Assembly (NCBI GenBank): GCA_905233425.1
Contig: CAJOEC010000017.1
Span: forward strand, 7,331-59,668
Reading direction: 5' to 3'
DNA: 52,338 nt
Origin: an uncultured Prevotella sp.
GTDB taxonomy: Bacteria; Bacteroidota; Bacteroidia; Bacteroidales; Bacteroidaceae
Made by a program: the position numbers and the translations under genes. The notes beneath the pieces were generated by a model, which did no database searches, had not been told where the DNA came from, and worked only from the letters and a program-made list of their open reading frames with translations. Below are positions 1 through 8,534 of this stretch, one piece after another (position 1 is the first letter of the stretch; each line of letters opens with the position of its first letter).

Positions 1-100
1 ATAACCCTGTCACCATACCCAGGGCGTTGCCCTGGGCTGACTGCTTGTTGGCCTTTCAGGCCGCTGCTGCGCTTTGTTTTCATACTTGCGAAAGTTGTAA
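1..100. repeat. Intergenic hairpin repeats at window start
   Basis: Two short palindromes are visible: CCCAGGGC-GTT-GCCCTGGG at 18-36 and GGCCT-TTC-AGGCC at 50-62. The second has the TTC (GAA) loop seen in other hairpins of this window, and the last bases of the window (52266-52308) hold related hairpins. Nothing codes for protein between 1 and 335; the rest is AT-rich leader and promoter for the M23 gene. Confidence 0.6.
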
Positions 101-218
101 TAATTATTATTCATTCGTGGACAAAATTATAATTGGCCACTAACGTTATAGAAAATGAAATAATCAAAAAAGTCTGCAAAAGAATGCAAAAGAGTTTTTG
201 GGGGTGGAAAAAAATACC

Positions 219-226
219 TACCTTTG
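219..226 (+). promoter_or_regulatory. Bacteroidetes -7 promoter box
   Basis: TACCTTTG followed by C matches TAnnTTTG. No convincing -33 TTTG is seen at the usual distance. It would start a transcript near 233 with about 100 nt of leader before the M23 peptidase gene. Confidence 0.55.
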
Positions 227-335
227 CACGGACTTTCGACCAGCGTGACTCTTAATTGACTTGTAATTACCTGTTAGCGCTGAGTCCGAAAAGCGAGAAG
301 AAACGATATTTTAACCGAACCAAACGACCAATTTT

Positions 336-1286
336 ATGATATTAAAGACACTTAAGAATGTAGCCATCGCAGCCTTTTGCTCTATGTTAGCCGTGCCCGC
401 CATGGGCCAGGACCTCTTAGCCAACCAGGCTCCCATAGACCGCAAGATGAGCACGGTGGACACGCTGATGATGCAGCAGTTGATTAAGAACGAGGTATGG
501 GAATCGTCGGCCGCCGCCGACCTTTACGAGAGCTGGAACGAAAGTGAGGCAGTCTATGTGCCCACCGCTCTCCCCGACACTTTCCGTGTCAACCTTCGTG
601 GCTTCTGCATGCCCACCGACCACCGTCAGGTGACGTCGAACTTCGGCGCCCGCTGGGGCCGTCAGCACAAGGGTCTTGACATAAAGGTGTATATTGGCGA
701 CACCATCCGCGCCGCTTTCGACGGCATAATCCGTGTGGTGCGCTACGAGGCCAGGGGCTACGGCAAGTATGTCGTCATACGCCACTATAACGGTCTGGAG
801 ACGACCTACGGCCACATGTCGAAGCAGTTGGTTCGCGAGGGCCAGGAGGTGAAGGCCGGCACGCCCATAGGTCTCGGCGGCAACACCGGACGCAGCACCG
901 GCTCGCATCTGCATTTCGAGACTCGTCTCTGTGGTGTGGCCCTGAACCCGGCGCTGATGTTCGACTTCAAAAACCAGGACGTTGTGGGCGACTACTGGAT
1001 TTTCCGCCGCTCCACCTACAACCGTGAGTCGTCGCAGGCCACACGTCTTCGCGGCACCGGCGGCATCTACCGCGGTGGCGACGGTCTCTTTGCCGGCAAC
1101 AACAGCAAGTCGAGCGCCAAGAGCAGTAATAAGGAGCGTGTGCAGAGCCGCAACCACAAGATAAAGAAGGGCGAGACGCTGTTCTCCATCGCCCGCAAGC
1201 ATGGCACGACCGTTGATGCCCTGTGCAAGCTGAACCACATAAAGAAGAACGTGACGCTGAAGCCGGGACGTGTGCTGAGATATTAG
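336..1286 (+). CDS. M23 family metallopeptidase with LysM domain
   Basis: A secreted cell-wall endopeptidase of the LytM/M23 type, expected to cut peptidoglycan peptides or to regulate amidases. A signal peptide covers residues 1-25 and ends in PAMGQ. The M23 domain spans about 95-212, with zinc-site residues H111 and D115 (HKGLD) and the HLH at 191-193; H160 lies in TYGH. A single C-terminal LysM (about 272-316, KKGETLFSIARKHG) should bind glycan. The linker at 235-270 is Ser/Gly/Lys rich. All metal ligands are present, so activity is likely. It is a single-gene unit with an upstream -7 box and a terminator directly after the stop. Confidence 0.93.
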   Translation: MILKTLKNVAIAAFCSMLAVPAMGQDLLANQAPIDRKMSTVDTLMMQQLIKNEVWESSAAADLYESWNESEAVYVPTALPDTFRVNLRGFCMPTDHRQVTSNFGARWGRQHKGLDIKVYIGDTIRAAFDGIIRVVRYEARGYGKYVVIRHYNGLETTYGHMSKQLVREGQEVKAGTPIGLGGNTGRSTGSHLHFETRLCGVALNPALMFDFKNQDVVGDYWIFRRSTYNRESSQATRLRGTGGIYRGGDGLFAGNNSKSSAKSSNKERVQSRNHKIKKGETLFSIARKHGTTVDALCKLNHIKKNVTLKPGRVLRY

Positions 1287-1307
1287 ACATAAAGAATTCC
1301 AAGATAT

Positions 1308-1343
1308 GACAAAAGCGGCAATTGCCGCTTTTGTCGTTTTTTC
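1308..1343 (+). terminator. Rho-independent terminator after the M23 gene
   Basis: A perfect 28-nt palindrome (arms GACAAAAGCGGCAA and TTGCCGCTTTTGTC, 1308-1335) is followed by GTTTTTTCTTT. It lies 22 nt after the stop codon. Confidence 0.85.
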
Positions 1344-1428
1344 TTTACAACGAATTACACGAATTACACGAAATGCGTCAAATCTGTGAAACTATGTGAA
1401 AAAATCATGCTGGTTGGAAAAAAATATG

Positions 1429-1436
1429 TACTTTTG
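1429..1436 (+). promoter_or_regulatory. Bacteroidetes -7 promoter box
   Basis: TACTTTTG followed by C matches TAnnTTTG. It lies about 64 nt before the chosen ATG at 1500. This argues against the upstream in-frame ATG at 1386, which would precede the promoter. Confidence 0.6.
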
Positions 1437-1499
1437 CGGCATTATTCGGACAACGATCAAGACAACAATTCAGACAATAACCTAAAAATATCACAGACT

Positions 1500-2399
1500 A
1501 TGAAACAAACAAGAATCGCCCTTGGCATTCTGCTAATGTCGTGCATAGGGCTGTCGTGTTGCAACGACGGTAAAATCATTGAGGCTCTGCTGCAGCAGAA
1601 CGACTCGCTCACCCAGGTAAGCCTGCAGCAGCAGGATGTCATCGACGGCCTGGCTGAAACGATGGAGGAGATCACCAAGACCATGGACACCATCGCCTCG
1701 CAGGAGCGCGTGGTGCTCTCCGGCGTCGACGAGCGTGGTGTCCGCATCACGAAGAAGAACATGCGTGCCCGCCTTGAGGCCCTCTCCGACCTGATAAAGG
1801 GCCAGCACTCGCGCCTTGACTCCTTAGGCAAGGCCTTGGAGGGCAGCACCGCCACCGTGAACAAGCTGCGCGGAGTGGTGAACATGATCACGAAGTCGCT
1901 TGAGGAGCGCACCCATGAGCTTGACAGCCTCCGCACGGTGCTGGCCTACAAGGAGATAGACATCAACAAACTTGGCACTCAGGTGGCCACTCTCACCGAC
2001 ACCGTGAACAGCGTGCGCACGGTGAACGCCCAGCAGCAGCAGACCATCGCCGAGCAGAAACAGAACATCAGCCAGCAGGACACCCAGCTGCACGAGGTGT
2101 ACTACATCATGGGCACCAAGGACGAGCTGCTTGCCGCCGGGGCCATTGTCAAGCAGGGAGGCCTGTTCAAGAAAAAGAAGGTGAACTTCTCGGGCATGGA
2201 CAAGAGCAAGTTGAAGAAGGGCGACATACGCACGCTGAAGACCATCAGCATACCGTCGAAGGCGGCTAAGATACTTGGCGAGGTGCCCGAGACATCGTAT
2301 TCGCTCACCCACAGCGACAACTCCAGCACGCTGACCATCACCAACGCCGAGAAATTCTGGAGTTCGAACAACCGTGTGCTGGTCATTCAGTTGAAATGA
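1500..2399 (+). CDS. Coiled-coil lipoprotein of unknown function
   Basis: 299 residues. The start at 1500 is chosen because it follows the -7 box and gives a clean lipoprotein signal (ILLMSCIGLSCC, probable lipid Cys20). An open frame upstream to 1386 adds a tail that does not look like a signal. Residues about 25-200 are heptad-rich coiled coil (repeated LLQQNDSL, SLEERTHELDSLR, QQQQTIAEQKQ). A compact C-terminal part (about 205-299) includes GLFKKKKVNFSGMDKS and a beta-rich end. No family is recognised with confidence. Its stop overlaps the next start by 4 nt (ATGA), so it is probably translated together with the S41 lipoprotein, and both face the periplasm or outer membrane. Confidence 0.75.
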   Translation: MKQTRIALGILLMSCIGLSCCNDGKIIEALLQQNDSLTQVSLQQQDVIDGLAETMEEITKTMDTIASQERVVLSGVDERGVRITKKNMRARLEALSDLIKGQHSRLDSLGKALEGSTATVNKLRGVVNMITKSLEERTHELDSLRTVLAYKEIDINKLGTQVATLTDTVNSVRTVNAQQQQTIAEQKQNISQQDTQLHEVYYIMGTKDELLAAGAIVKQGGLFKKKKVNFSGMDKSKLKKGDIRTLKTISIPSKAAKILGEVPETSYSLTHSDNSSTLTITNAEKFWSSNNRVLVIQLK

Positions 2400-3409
2400 G
2401 ATTAATAGGCATCCTGCTCCTCTTCCTTTCCACAGGCGTACTGACGTCGTGTGTCGACGAGGACGAGTTCCCCGACACTCCCGAGGGGAACCTCGATGCC
2501 CTTTGGCGTATCATCGACGAGCACTACTGTTTCCTCGACTACAAGCATGAGGCCTACGGCCTGGACTGGGACGAGGTGCGCGCCAAGTACCGGCAGCGTG
2601 TCGACGATGCCATGAGCAAGGCGCAGCTATTCGAGGTGCTCGCCGACATGCTCTCTGAACTGCGCGACGGCCACGTGAACCTCTCTGCGGCCCACGACTA
2701 CGCCCGCTACTGGTCGTGGCACGAGGACTTCCCCACCAACTACAGCGACTCACTTATTCGCCGCTACCTCGGCACCGACTACCGCATAGCCGCCGGCATC
2801 GACTACCGCGTGCTCGACGACAACACCGGCTACATACGCTACGACGATTTCACCAACGGCATTGGCGAAGGCAACCTCGACGAGGTGATGATGCACCTTA
2901 TGCCCTGCTCGGGGCTGATAATCGACATTCGCAGCAACGGCGGCGGACTGCTCACCAATGCCGAGAAGCTGGCGGCGCGCTTCTGCAACGAGACGACACT
3001 CGTGGGCCACTACCAACACAAGACCGGCCCCGGACACAGCGACTTCTCAGACATGGAGGAGCGCTACTTGGATCCGGCGGCTGGCATCAGGTGGCAGAAG
3101 CCCGTAGTGGTGCTCACCAACAGGCATGTATTCAGCGCCGCCAACGAGTTTGTGATGTACATGAAGGAACTGCCGCGTGTCACCATCGTCGGCGACCGCA
3201 CGGGCGGCGGAGCGGGTATGCCGTTCAACAGTTCGCTGCCCAACGGTTGGAGCGTGCGTTTCTCGGCGGTGCCTATGTACGATGCACGATGCAACTCCTG
3301 CGAGTTCGGCATAGAACCCGACCACCACGTGGACATGACCGACGAGGACTTTGCCCGTGGCAAAGACACTATCATCGAGTATGCCCGCACGCTGATCCGC
3401 AACTCTTAG
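2396..3409 (+). CDS. S41 family peptidase lipoprotein
   Basis: 337 residues. The N-terminus has a lipobox (GVLTSC, Cys19). The S41 (tail-specific protease / IRBP) core includes the nucleophile region HVFSAANEF (Ser247) and GDRTGGGAG. The CtpA-type catalytic Lys is not in the TGGGA loop. That is normal for the tricorn/IRBP-like branch, which uses other residues, so I do not call it inactive. No PDZ domain is obvious; an N-terminal helical domain (about 30-110) precedes the core. It overlaps the upstream coiled-coil lipoprotein by ATGA. Confidence 0.85.
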   Translation: MRLIGILLLFLSTGVLTSCVDEDEFPDTPEGNLDALWRIIDEHYCFLDYKHEAYGLDWDEVRAKYRQRVDDAMSKAQLFEVLADMLSELRDGHVNLSAAHDYARYWSWHEDFPTNYSDSLIRRYLGTDYRIAAGIDYRVLDDNTGYIRYDDFTNGIGEGNLDEVMMHLMPCSGLIIDIRSNGGGLLTNAEKLAARFCNETTLVGHYQHKTGPGHSDFSDMEERYLDPAAGIRWQKPVVVLTNRHVFSAANEFVMYMKELPRVTIVGDRTGGGAGMPFNSSLPNGWSVRFSAVPMYDARCNSCEFGIEPDHHVDMTDEDFARGKDTIIEYARTLIRNS

Positions 3410-3582
3410 AATGACACAAACGACCACAGATTTCACATAATTTTCAACCACAGATTTCACGGATTACACGGATTTTGGCCTATTACAGCGACCACAGATT
3501 TCACGGATTACATGGATTTTTGCCCGACCACAGATTTCACAGATAAGGAACTGACACTAAATAAAGTTTACAAATGATGTCT
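3410..3582. repeat. CCACAGATTTCAC dispersed repeats
   Basis: Several head-to-tail copies of ACCACAGATTTCACGGATT lie after the S41 gene, from 3422 to about 3545. The same motif recurs at 3947-4056, 21427-21625 and 32480-32580. No gene is seen. Confidence 0.8.
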
Positions 3583-3840
3583 GAAACGAATTTCCGTAAT
3601 TATCGTAATTTAACCGTAATTTCCTAAATATGATTATCCGCAAAGAAGTGCAATTGACCTTCCATTAACATATAATTGCCATGTAATTGAACATTAATTG
3701 TACATTAATTGCTGCGCACAAAAATTAATGAGAAATTAATGGTCAATTACATGGCAATTATTAATCACCTGATTGCGGATAATCATTTCCTTAATTATAA
3801 AAATTATGGGCAAATTATGGATATTACGGTAATTCGTTTC
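3583..3840. repeat. 258-bp AT-rich imperfect palindrome (MITE-like)
   Basis: The ends are GAAACGAATT and AATTCGTTTC, perfect inverted 10-mers. The arms stay complementary inwards with small gaps: TGATTATCCGCAA at 3631-3643 faces TTGCGGATAATCA at 3773-3785. A perfect 19-bp inner pair is 3672-3690 against 3743-3761. The element is non-coding. No target-site duplication is visible. Confidence 0.7.
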
Positions 3841-3871
3841 CATAATTAATTGTAAGGTTAATTAAGTAACA

Positions 3872-3925
3872 GGCTATTGAGCGGTGACGCTTTCAGCGTC
3901 AGTTGCACTTCTTTGCGGATAATCA
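3872..3925. repeat. 54-bp repeat with GACGCT-TTC-AGCGTC hairpin
   Basis: Nearly identical to 28823-28876. It contains the hairpin at 3886-3900 and ends in CTTTGCGGATAATCA, which is also the arm sequence of the adjacent 258-bp palindrome. A shorter inverted copy is at 28649-28677. Confidence 0.75.
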
Positions 3926-3946
3926 ATTCACAGATTATTTTTCTCG

Positions 3947-4056
3947 ACCACAGATTTCACGGATTACACGGATTTTTGACCTGTTACAGCGGCTAAAGCC
4001 GCGATTTGTGGGATTGTGCGCAGCCAAAATCTGTGAAATCTGCGAAATCTGTGGTA
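3947..4056. repeat. 110-bp composite repeat, copy 1
   Basis: The reverse complement is almost identical to 21427-21536. The ends are imperfect inverted repeats built from CCACAGATTTCAC, and the middle holds the hairpin GCGGCT-AA-AGCCGC. It lies just downstream of the MATE stop codon. Confidence 0.8.
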
Positions 4057-4069
4057 AAACAAGATTTAA

Positions 4070-5488
4070 TCAGAGTCTCTTAGTTAGAGACTTCCACGCA
4101 CATGTCTGAAGCAGTCCGCGCATGGCCAGATAGGCCAGCAGGGCTATCCATAGCGCGTGGTTGCCTACCGACGGAGACAACAGGAACCAGAGGGCGAAGA
4201 AGAGCACCGAGGCGGCAAGGCACGTCCACAGCATCTGCCTTGTGGCGGTGATGCCTATGAAAACCCCGTCCCACACGAATGCCGCCATGCCCGCAGCAGG
4301 TATGAGCCATGCCCACGGCAGATAGACGATGGCGGCACCGACCACCTCCGCATCGGTTGTGAGCAGCGACAGCAGCCACGGGCCGCAAAGCCAGTAGGCA
4401 ACGGTGAACAGCGTGGCCACAGCCACCCCCCACACGAACAGACGCCCTACGACACACCGCAACCCCGGCGCGTCGCCGGCTCCGTAGTTCTTGCCCGCCA
4501 GAGCCTCGCCGGCAAAGGCAAAGCCGTCCATGACATAGCTGAAAAACATGAAGAACTGCATGAGCAGCGTGTTAGCGGCCAGCACCAGTGCCCCCTGAGC
4601 CGCCCCGGCCGAGGTGAAATAGAGGTTCACGGCCACAAGGCAGAGGGTGCGGAGGAAAATGTCGGAGTAGGTCTTGAGGATGGGGATTATGGGACTAATG
4701 GGACTTATAGGACTTATGGGACTTATAGGACTTATAGGTCTTATGGGACTTATAGGTCTTATAGGACTTATAGGTCTTATAGGACTTATAGGTCTTATGG
4801 GACTTATGAGGCTGAGCCGCACGACCACCAAAAGAGAGCGGAGACGGAAACCTTGCCACTTACCCCTGACGATGAGCAGCGCCGCCGTGAATGCCGCCCA
4901 CTGGCTGGTGAGCGTTCCTATGGCCACGCCCTCGATGCCCATGCGGAAGACGATGACGAGGAGGAGCGACAGGGCGATGTTCAGCACGTTCTGGCAAATA
5001 GCTATGGCCATGGGTATTCGTGTGTTCTGCATTCCGATGCACCATCCCGTGAGACTGTAGAGGCCCAGCATGGCCGGCGCCCCCCACACGCACGTATAAT
5101 AATAATGTACACAAAGAGCCTCCACGTCGCCCGATACCTGCATTAGCCAGAACGAGAGCCATTGCAGCGGAACCTGCAGCACCACGATGGCCGTGCCCAG
5201 CGCCAGCGCCGTTAGAAGGCTGCTGCGCAGTATGCTCAGAGTTGAGTCAGCCGCCTCCCTTCCGTATGCCTGGGCTGTCAGTCCGCTTGTTCCCATGCGC
5301 AGGAATCCGAAGAGCCAGTAGACGACGTTGAATATCATCGAACCGACGGCAATGGCCCCAATGCTTGCCGCCCCTCCGATGTGTCCCATGATGGTCACGT
5401 CGCAGAGTCCGAGCAGCGGCACCGTGATGTTCGACACTATGCTGGGTAGTGCGAGAGCCAATATTTGCCGGTTGAGCAAATCCTTCAT
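4070..5488 (-). CDS. MATE family efflux transporter (DinF-like)
   Basis: 472 residues. It is a multidrug/toxin extruder of the inner membrane, with about 12 hydrophobic segments. The opening NRQILALALPSIVSNITVPL and the GFAFAGEALAGKNYGA stretch are typical of the DinF branch. The family is usually about 440 residues. The excess is at about 227-271, where a nonamer DNA array is translated as SPI/RPI triplets. The insert sits in the loop joining the two six-helix halves, so it need not destroy function. A -7 box at 5526-5533 precedes the start. It is a lone gene on this strand. Confidence 0.9.
   Translation of the reverse strand: MKDLLNRQILALALPSIVSNITVPLLGLCDVTIMGHIGGAASIGAIAVGSMIFNVVYWLFGFLRMGTSGLTAQAYGREAADSTLSILRSSLLTALALGTAIVVLQVPLQWLSFWLMQVSGDVEALCVHYYYTCVWGAPAMLGLYSLTGWCIGMQNTRIPMAIAICQNVLNIALSLLLVIVFRMGIEGVAIGTLTSQWAAFTAALLIVRGKWQGFRLRSLLVVVRLSLISPIRPISPIRPISPIRPISPIRPISPISPISPISPISPIIPILKTYSDIFLRTLCLVAVNLYFTSAGAAQGALVLAANTLLMQFFMFFSYVMDGFAFAGEALAGKNYGAGDAPGLRCVVGRLFVWGVAVATLFTVAYWLCGPWLLSLLTTDAEVVGAAIVYLPWAWLIPAAGMAAFVWDGVFIGITATRQMLWTCLAASVLFFALWFLLSPSVGNHALWIALLAYLAMRGLLQTCAWKSLTKRL
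4677..4806. repeat. Nonamer array inside the MATE gene
   Basis: About 14 head-to-tail 9-nt units of the forms TGGGACTTA, TAGGACTTA and TAGGTCTTA. The length is divisible by three and the array is read in frame on the minus strand as repeated SPI and RPI. The same unit type occurs at many other places in the window. Confidence 0.92.
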
Positions 5489-5525
5489 CAGAGTTAACAG
5501 TTTGTTTGTCCTTAAAAATAGGCTG

Positions 5526-5533
5526 CAAAGTTA
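5526..5533 (-). promoter_or_regulatory. -7 promoter box for the MATE gene
   Basis: On the minus strand the box reads TAACTTTG followed by C. It predicts a leader of about 30 nt before the MATE ATG at 5488. Confidence 0.6.
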
Positions 5534-5649
5534 GTATAATTATGTCAGAAAATGGAAAAAAACGTAAAAAATGTGCACATTACCATGCTGTGTGTGCACA
5601 CAAACGACAGTTTTTTCAAAAAAAACTTGCGTAACTCAAAGAAAATGTG

Positions 5650-5657
5650 TTACTTTG
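5650..5657 (+). promoter_or_regulatory. -7 promoter box for acpP
   Basis: TTACTTTG followed by C is one mismatch from TAnnTTTG. A TTG at 5627-5629 lies 20 nt upstream, the expected place for the -33 element. The leader to acpP would be about 55 nt. Confidence 0.65.
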
Positions 5658-5719
5658 CACCCGATTTCAAAAATCACCGAGTTTAGAACAAAATTATTAA
5701 CACTTTAAAAAGAAAAATC

Positions 5720-5956
5720 ATGTCAGAAATTGAAAGCAAAGTAAAGGCCATTATCGTAGACAAATTAGGAGTAGAAGAAGCTGAAGTTAAGCCCGAGGCA
5801 AGCTTCACCAACGATCTGGGGGCCGACTCTCTTGATACTGTTGAACTTATTATGGAGTTTGAGAAGGAGTTTGGAGTGAACATTCCAGACGACAAGGCCG
5901 AGAAGATAAGCTGCGTGGCCGATGCCATTGCTTATATTGAAGAGAACCAGAAATAA
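5720..5956 (+). CDS. acpP: Acyl carrier protein
   Basis: 78 residues, the standard length. It carries growing acyl chains in fatty-acid synthesis on a phosphopantetheine arm attached to Ser37 in [10 protein letters not shown]. It is acidic with a predicted four-helix fold. The next gene is fabF, the classic acpP-fabF pair. The 122-nt gap between them is almost filled by a long AT-rich palindrome, so the downstream level may be tuned there. This is the housekeeping ACP; a second, divergent ACP lies at 23026-23241. Confidence 0.97.
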   Translation: MSEIESKVKAIIVDKLGVEEAEVKPEASFTNDLGADSLDTVELIMEFEKEFGVNIPDDKAEKISCVADAIAYIEENQK

Positions 5957-5965
5957 ACTTTTAAT

Positions 5966-6072
5966 GAGAAATTAGTAATTAGTAATGAGTAATTATGATT
6001 ACTTGGTGGGCATTCAGCCTGCTTTCATTGGTAATCATAATTACTCATTACTTATTACTAATTATTAATTAA
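5966..6072. repeat. AT-rich inverted heptamer repeat between acpP and fabF
   Basis: The left arm is built of 7-nt units (GTAATTA, GTAATGA) and the right arm of the complementary units (TCATTAC, TTATTAC). They form a stem of about 35 bp around a 30-nt loop. It could act as a weak terminator, an attenuator or an RNA-stability element. Confidence 0.8.
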
Positions 6073-6078
6073 CCACCT

Positions 6079-7335
6079 ATGGAACTAAAAAGAGTCGTCG
6101 TGACCGGCCTTGGCGCTGTGACCCCCGTTGGCAACTCCCCTGAAGCGATGTGGAAGAACATTGTGGCAGGAGTGAGCGGCGCAGCACCAATACAGAGTTT
6201 CGACGTTACAAACTTCAAGACAAAGTTCGCATGCGAGGTCAAGGACCTCAATGTTGCCGACTACCTCGACCGCAAGGAGGCACGCAAGATGGACCGCTAC
6301 ACGCAGCTGGCCCTCATTGCCGCCAAACAGGCCGTGGAAGACAGCGGCATGGACCTCGAGAAAGTAGACAAGAACCGCATAGGAGTGGTCTACGGCGTAG
6401 GCATCGGAGGCATCAACACCTTCGAGGAGGAAGTGAAATACTACGGTGTGCACGAGGCCGAAGGGCCAAAGTTCAGCCCCTTCTTCATCCCTAAGATGAT
6501 TGCCGACATCGCCGCCGGGCACATCTCCATCATGTACGGATTCCACGGTCCCAACTATATCACCGCCTCGGCATGTGCCTCGTCGTCGAACGCACTGGCC
6601 GACGCCTTCAACCTCATCCGCTTGGGCAAGGCCAACGCCATTCTTGCCGGTGGTGCCGAGAGTGCCATCTGCGCCTGTGGCGTGGGCGGTTTCAACGCCA
6701 TGAAGGCCCTCTCCACCCGCAACGACGAGCCTGAGAAGGCCAGCCGCCCCTTCAGTGCCAGCCGCGACGGCTTCGTCATGGCCGAGGGTGCCGGGTGCCT
6801 CATCCTTGAGGAGCTGGAGCACGCCAAGGCTCGCGGAGCGAAGATCTACGCCGAGATGGTTGGTGCTGGCATGAGCGGCGACGCCTACCACATCACCGCC
6901 TCACACCCCGAAGGACTTGGGGCAAAGCTCGTGATGCAGAACGCCCTCGAGGACGCTGAATTGAAGCCTGAGGACATTGACTATATTAATGTACACGGGA
7001 CATCGACACACGTGGGCGACATCTCCGAGGCCAAGGCCATCAAGGATGTATTTGGCGAGGCCGCCTTCAAGCTGAACATCAGCAGCACGAAGTCGATGAC
7101 AGGCCATCTGCTCGGCGCTGCCGGTGCCATCGAGGCCATGATAACGCTCCTCGCTGTGAAGAACGACATCGTGCCGCCGACCATCAACCACGAGGAGGGC
7201 GACGACGACCCGGAGATAGACTACAACCTGAACTTCACGTTCAACAAGGCACAGAAGCGCACCGTGCGTGCCGCCCTGAGCAACACCTTCGGATTCGGAG
7301 GGCACAATGCCTGCGTGGTGTTCAAGAAATACTAA
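6079..7335 (+). CDS. fabF: 3-oxoacyl-ACP synthase II
   Basis: 418 residues. It catalyses condensation of malonyl-ACP with acyl-ACP in fatty-acid elongation. The Cys-His-His triad is intact: C166 (TASACASSS), H306 (VHGTSTH) and H343 (TGHLLGAAGA), with K338 also present. Full length with no insertions. It sits in the acpP-fabF-rnc run. A palindromic CCCCTCCC element fills the gap to rnc. Confidence 0.97.
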   Translation: MELKRVVVTGLGAVTPVGNSPEAMWKNIVAGVSGAAPIQSFDVTNFKTKFACEVKDLNVADYLDRKEARKMDRYTQLALIAAKQAVEDSGMDLEKVDKNRIGVVYGVGIGGINTFEEEVKYYGVHEAEGPKFSPFFIPKMIADIAAGHISIMYGFHGPNYITASACASSSNALADAFNLIRLGKANAILAGGAESAICACGVGGFNAMKALSTRNDEPEKASRPFSASRDGFVMAEGAGCLILEELEHAKARGAKIYAEMVGAGMSGDAYHITASHPEGLGAKLVMQNALEDAELKPEDIDYINVHGTSTHVGDISEAKAIKDVFGEAAFKLNISSTKSMTGHLLGAAGAIEAMITLLAVKNDIVPPTINHEEGDDDPEIDYNLNFTFNKAQKRTVRAALSNTFGFGGHNACVVFKKY

Positions 7336-7340
7336 TAGCA

Positions 7341-7457
7341 GACCCACCCCCTTGCCCCTCCCTGTAGGGAGGGGAGTATATACCTCTACCACTGGGAACT
7401 TAAAGGGTAAAAGTAACTACTCCCCTCCCTGTAGGGAGGGGTAAGGGGGAGGGTCTT
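7341..7457. repeat. CCCCTCCC palindromic element, complete copy (fabF-rnc)
   Basis: Two inverted half-units of about 43 bp flank a spacer of about 30 bp. Each half contains a hairpin CCCCTCCCTGTAGGGAGGGG. The outer ends read GACCCACCCCC and GGGGGAGGGTC. The complete form also occurs in dapB (9030-9160) and the DUF5686 gene (20131-20237); single halves are at 19444-19490 and 42210-42253. Confidence 0.88.
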
Positions 7458-7465
7458 ATAGGACT

Positions 7466-8500
7466 ATGGATCTAAGAAATCTTATAGAGCGACTGCGTCT
7501 GCCTTTCCGCGATGACAAGGAATTGCGGATGCAACTCAGGCAGGTCATTGGGTTCTTTCCAAACGACATAAGCTACTACAAGCTGGCACTGACACACAAA
7601 AGCTCAGGGCAGCGCAACGACAAGGGACGGCCACTGCACAACGAACGGCTCGAATTCCTTGGCGATGCGCTGCTCGACGCTACCGTCGGGCACATCGTCT
7701 TCGAGCATTTCGAGAAAAAGCCCGAGGGATTCCTCACCAACACGCGGTCGAAACTCGTGAGCCGCGACTCGTTGGGCAAGCTGGCTAAGGAGATGGGACT
7801 CACAGACCTGATACAGAGCAGCGGACAGCAACGCTCGCACAACAGCTACATGGCCGGCAACGCCTTCGAGGCACTTGTCGGAGCCATATACCTCGACCAG
7901 GGCTACGATGCAGTGATGCGCTTCATGAAGAAACGCATCCTGGCACAGATGGTGAACATCGACAAGGTGGCCTATAAAGAGGTGAACTTCAAGTCGAAGC
8001 TGTTGGAATGGACTCAGAAGAACCGCGTGAAGCTGGAGTACCAGATGATGGAGCAGAAGACCGACGAGAAAGGGTCGCCGGTGTTCGGCTTCGTGGTGCT
8101 CATAGAGGGTGTGGAAGGCGGAAAGGGCCAGGGATTCTCAAAAAAAGAGGCACAGCAGATTTCGTCGAAAGAGACACTTCTTCGTCTGCGCCGCGAGCCG
8201 CAGTTCATCGACGCTATATTCCAGGCCAAGAGCAACCGCACGAAGATGGAGGAGGAACCCACCGCCGTGCCGCCAAGCATAGAGGGCACAGAGAAGAATG
8301 ACCAAAATGAGGTCAACAAGCCCCAGAGGTCCCAGAAGTCCCAGAGGACCCAGCAGCCTCAGGAGGTTCAGCAGCCCCACTCACCCGAAGCCTCCACAAC
8401 CGACGACGAGTTCGACCTTTCAGACATCACCCATAACCCCGTGGAGAAGTCGCGTGAGGAGATAATTGCCGCCGCCGAGGCCGCCGCATTTGGCCAATAG
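7466..8500 (+). CDS. rnc: Ribonuclease III
   Basis: 344 residues, well above the usual 220-250. It is an endonuclease for double-stranded RNA (rRNA processing, mRNA decay). The RNase III domain (about 20-155) has the signature NERLEFLGDA at 59-68 and GNAFEALVGA at 131-140. The Asp usual in the second motif is Asn132, with Glu135 kept. A dsRNA-binding domain spans about 178-250. The extra C-terminal tail (about 255-344) includes a Gln/Ser/Pro-rich stretch at 285-306 made by a nonamer DNA array, then an acidic end. The tail is outside both known domains and probably disordered. Confidence 0.95.
   Translation: MDLRNLIERLRLPFRDDKELRMQLRQVIGFFPNDISYYKLALTHKSSGQRNDKGRPLHNERLEFLGDALLDATVGHIVFEHFEKKPEGFLTNTRSKLVSRDSLGKLAKEMGLTDLIQSSGQQRSHNSYMAGNAFEALVGAIYLDQGYDAVMRFMKKRILAQMVNIDKVAYKEVNFKSKLLEWTQKNRVKLEYQMMEQKTDEKGSPVFGFVVLIEGVEGGKGQGFSKKEAQQISSKETLLRLRREPQFIDAIFQAKSNRTKMEEEPTAVPPSIEGTEKNDQNEVNKPQRSQKSQRTQQPQEVQQPHSPEASTTDDEFDLSDITHNPVEKSREEIIAAAEAAAFGQ
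8322..8384. repeat. Nonamer array in the rnc tail
   Basis: Seven degenerate 9-nt units; on the minus strand they read CTGGGACTT, CTGGGACCT, CTGGGTCCT. The array encodes QRSQKSQRTQQPQEVQQP in frame. It is the same unit type as the TGGGACTTA arrays. Confidence 0.75.
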
Positions 8501-8534
8501 ACAATAACCATTAAATCAACACCATACGGGAACT

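Noticed and set aside
2396..3409. Inactive S41 peptidase because the CtpA-type Lys is absent
   Set aside because: The TGGGA loop without Lys is normal for the tricorn/IRBP-like branch, which uses a different catalytic set.
4677..4806. CRISPR array
   Set aside because: Repeats are contiguous 9-mers with no spacers, and no cas genes are present. The same applies to all other arrays here.
4157..5146. Long plus-strand open frames over the MATE gene (also 4674-5060)
   Set aside because: Antisense of a clear transporter; they stay open because the nonamer array lacks stops in several frames.
7466..8500. RNase III inactivated by Asn132
   Set aside because: The other acidic residues of the signature and Glu135 are present, and this position can vary without loss of activity; not strong enough to call.
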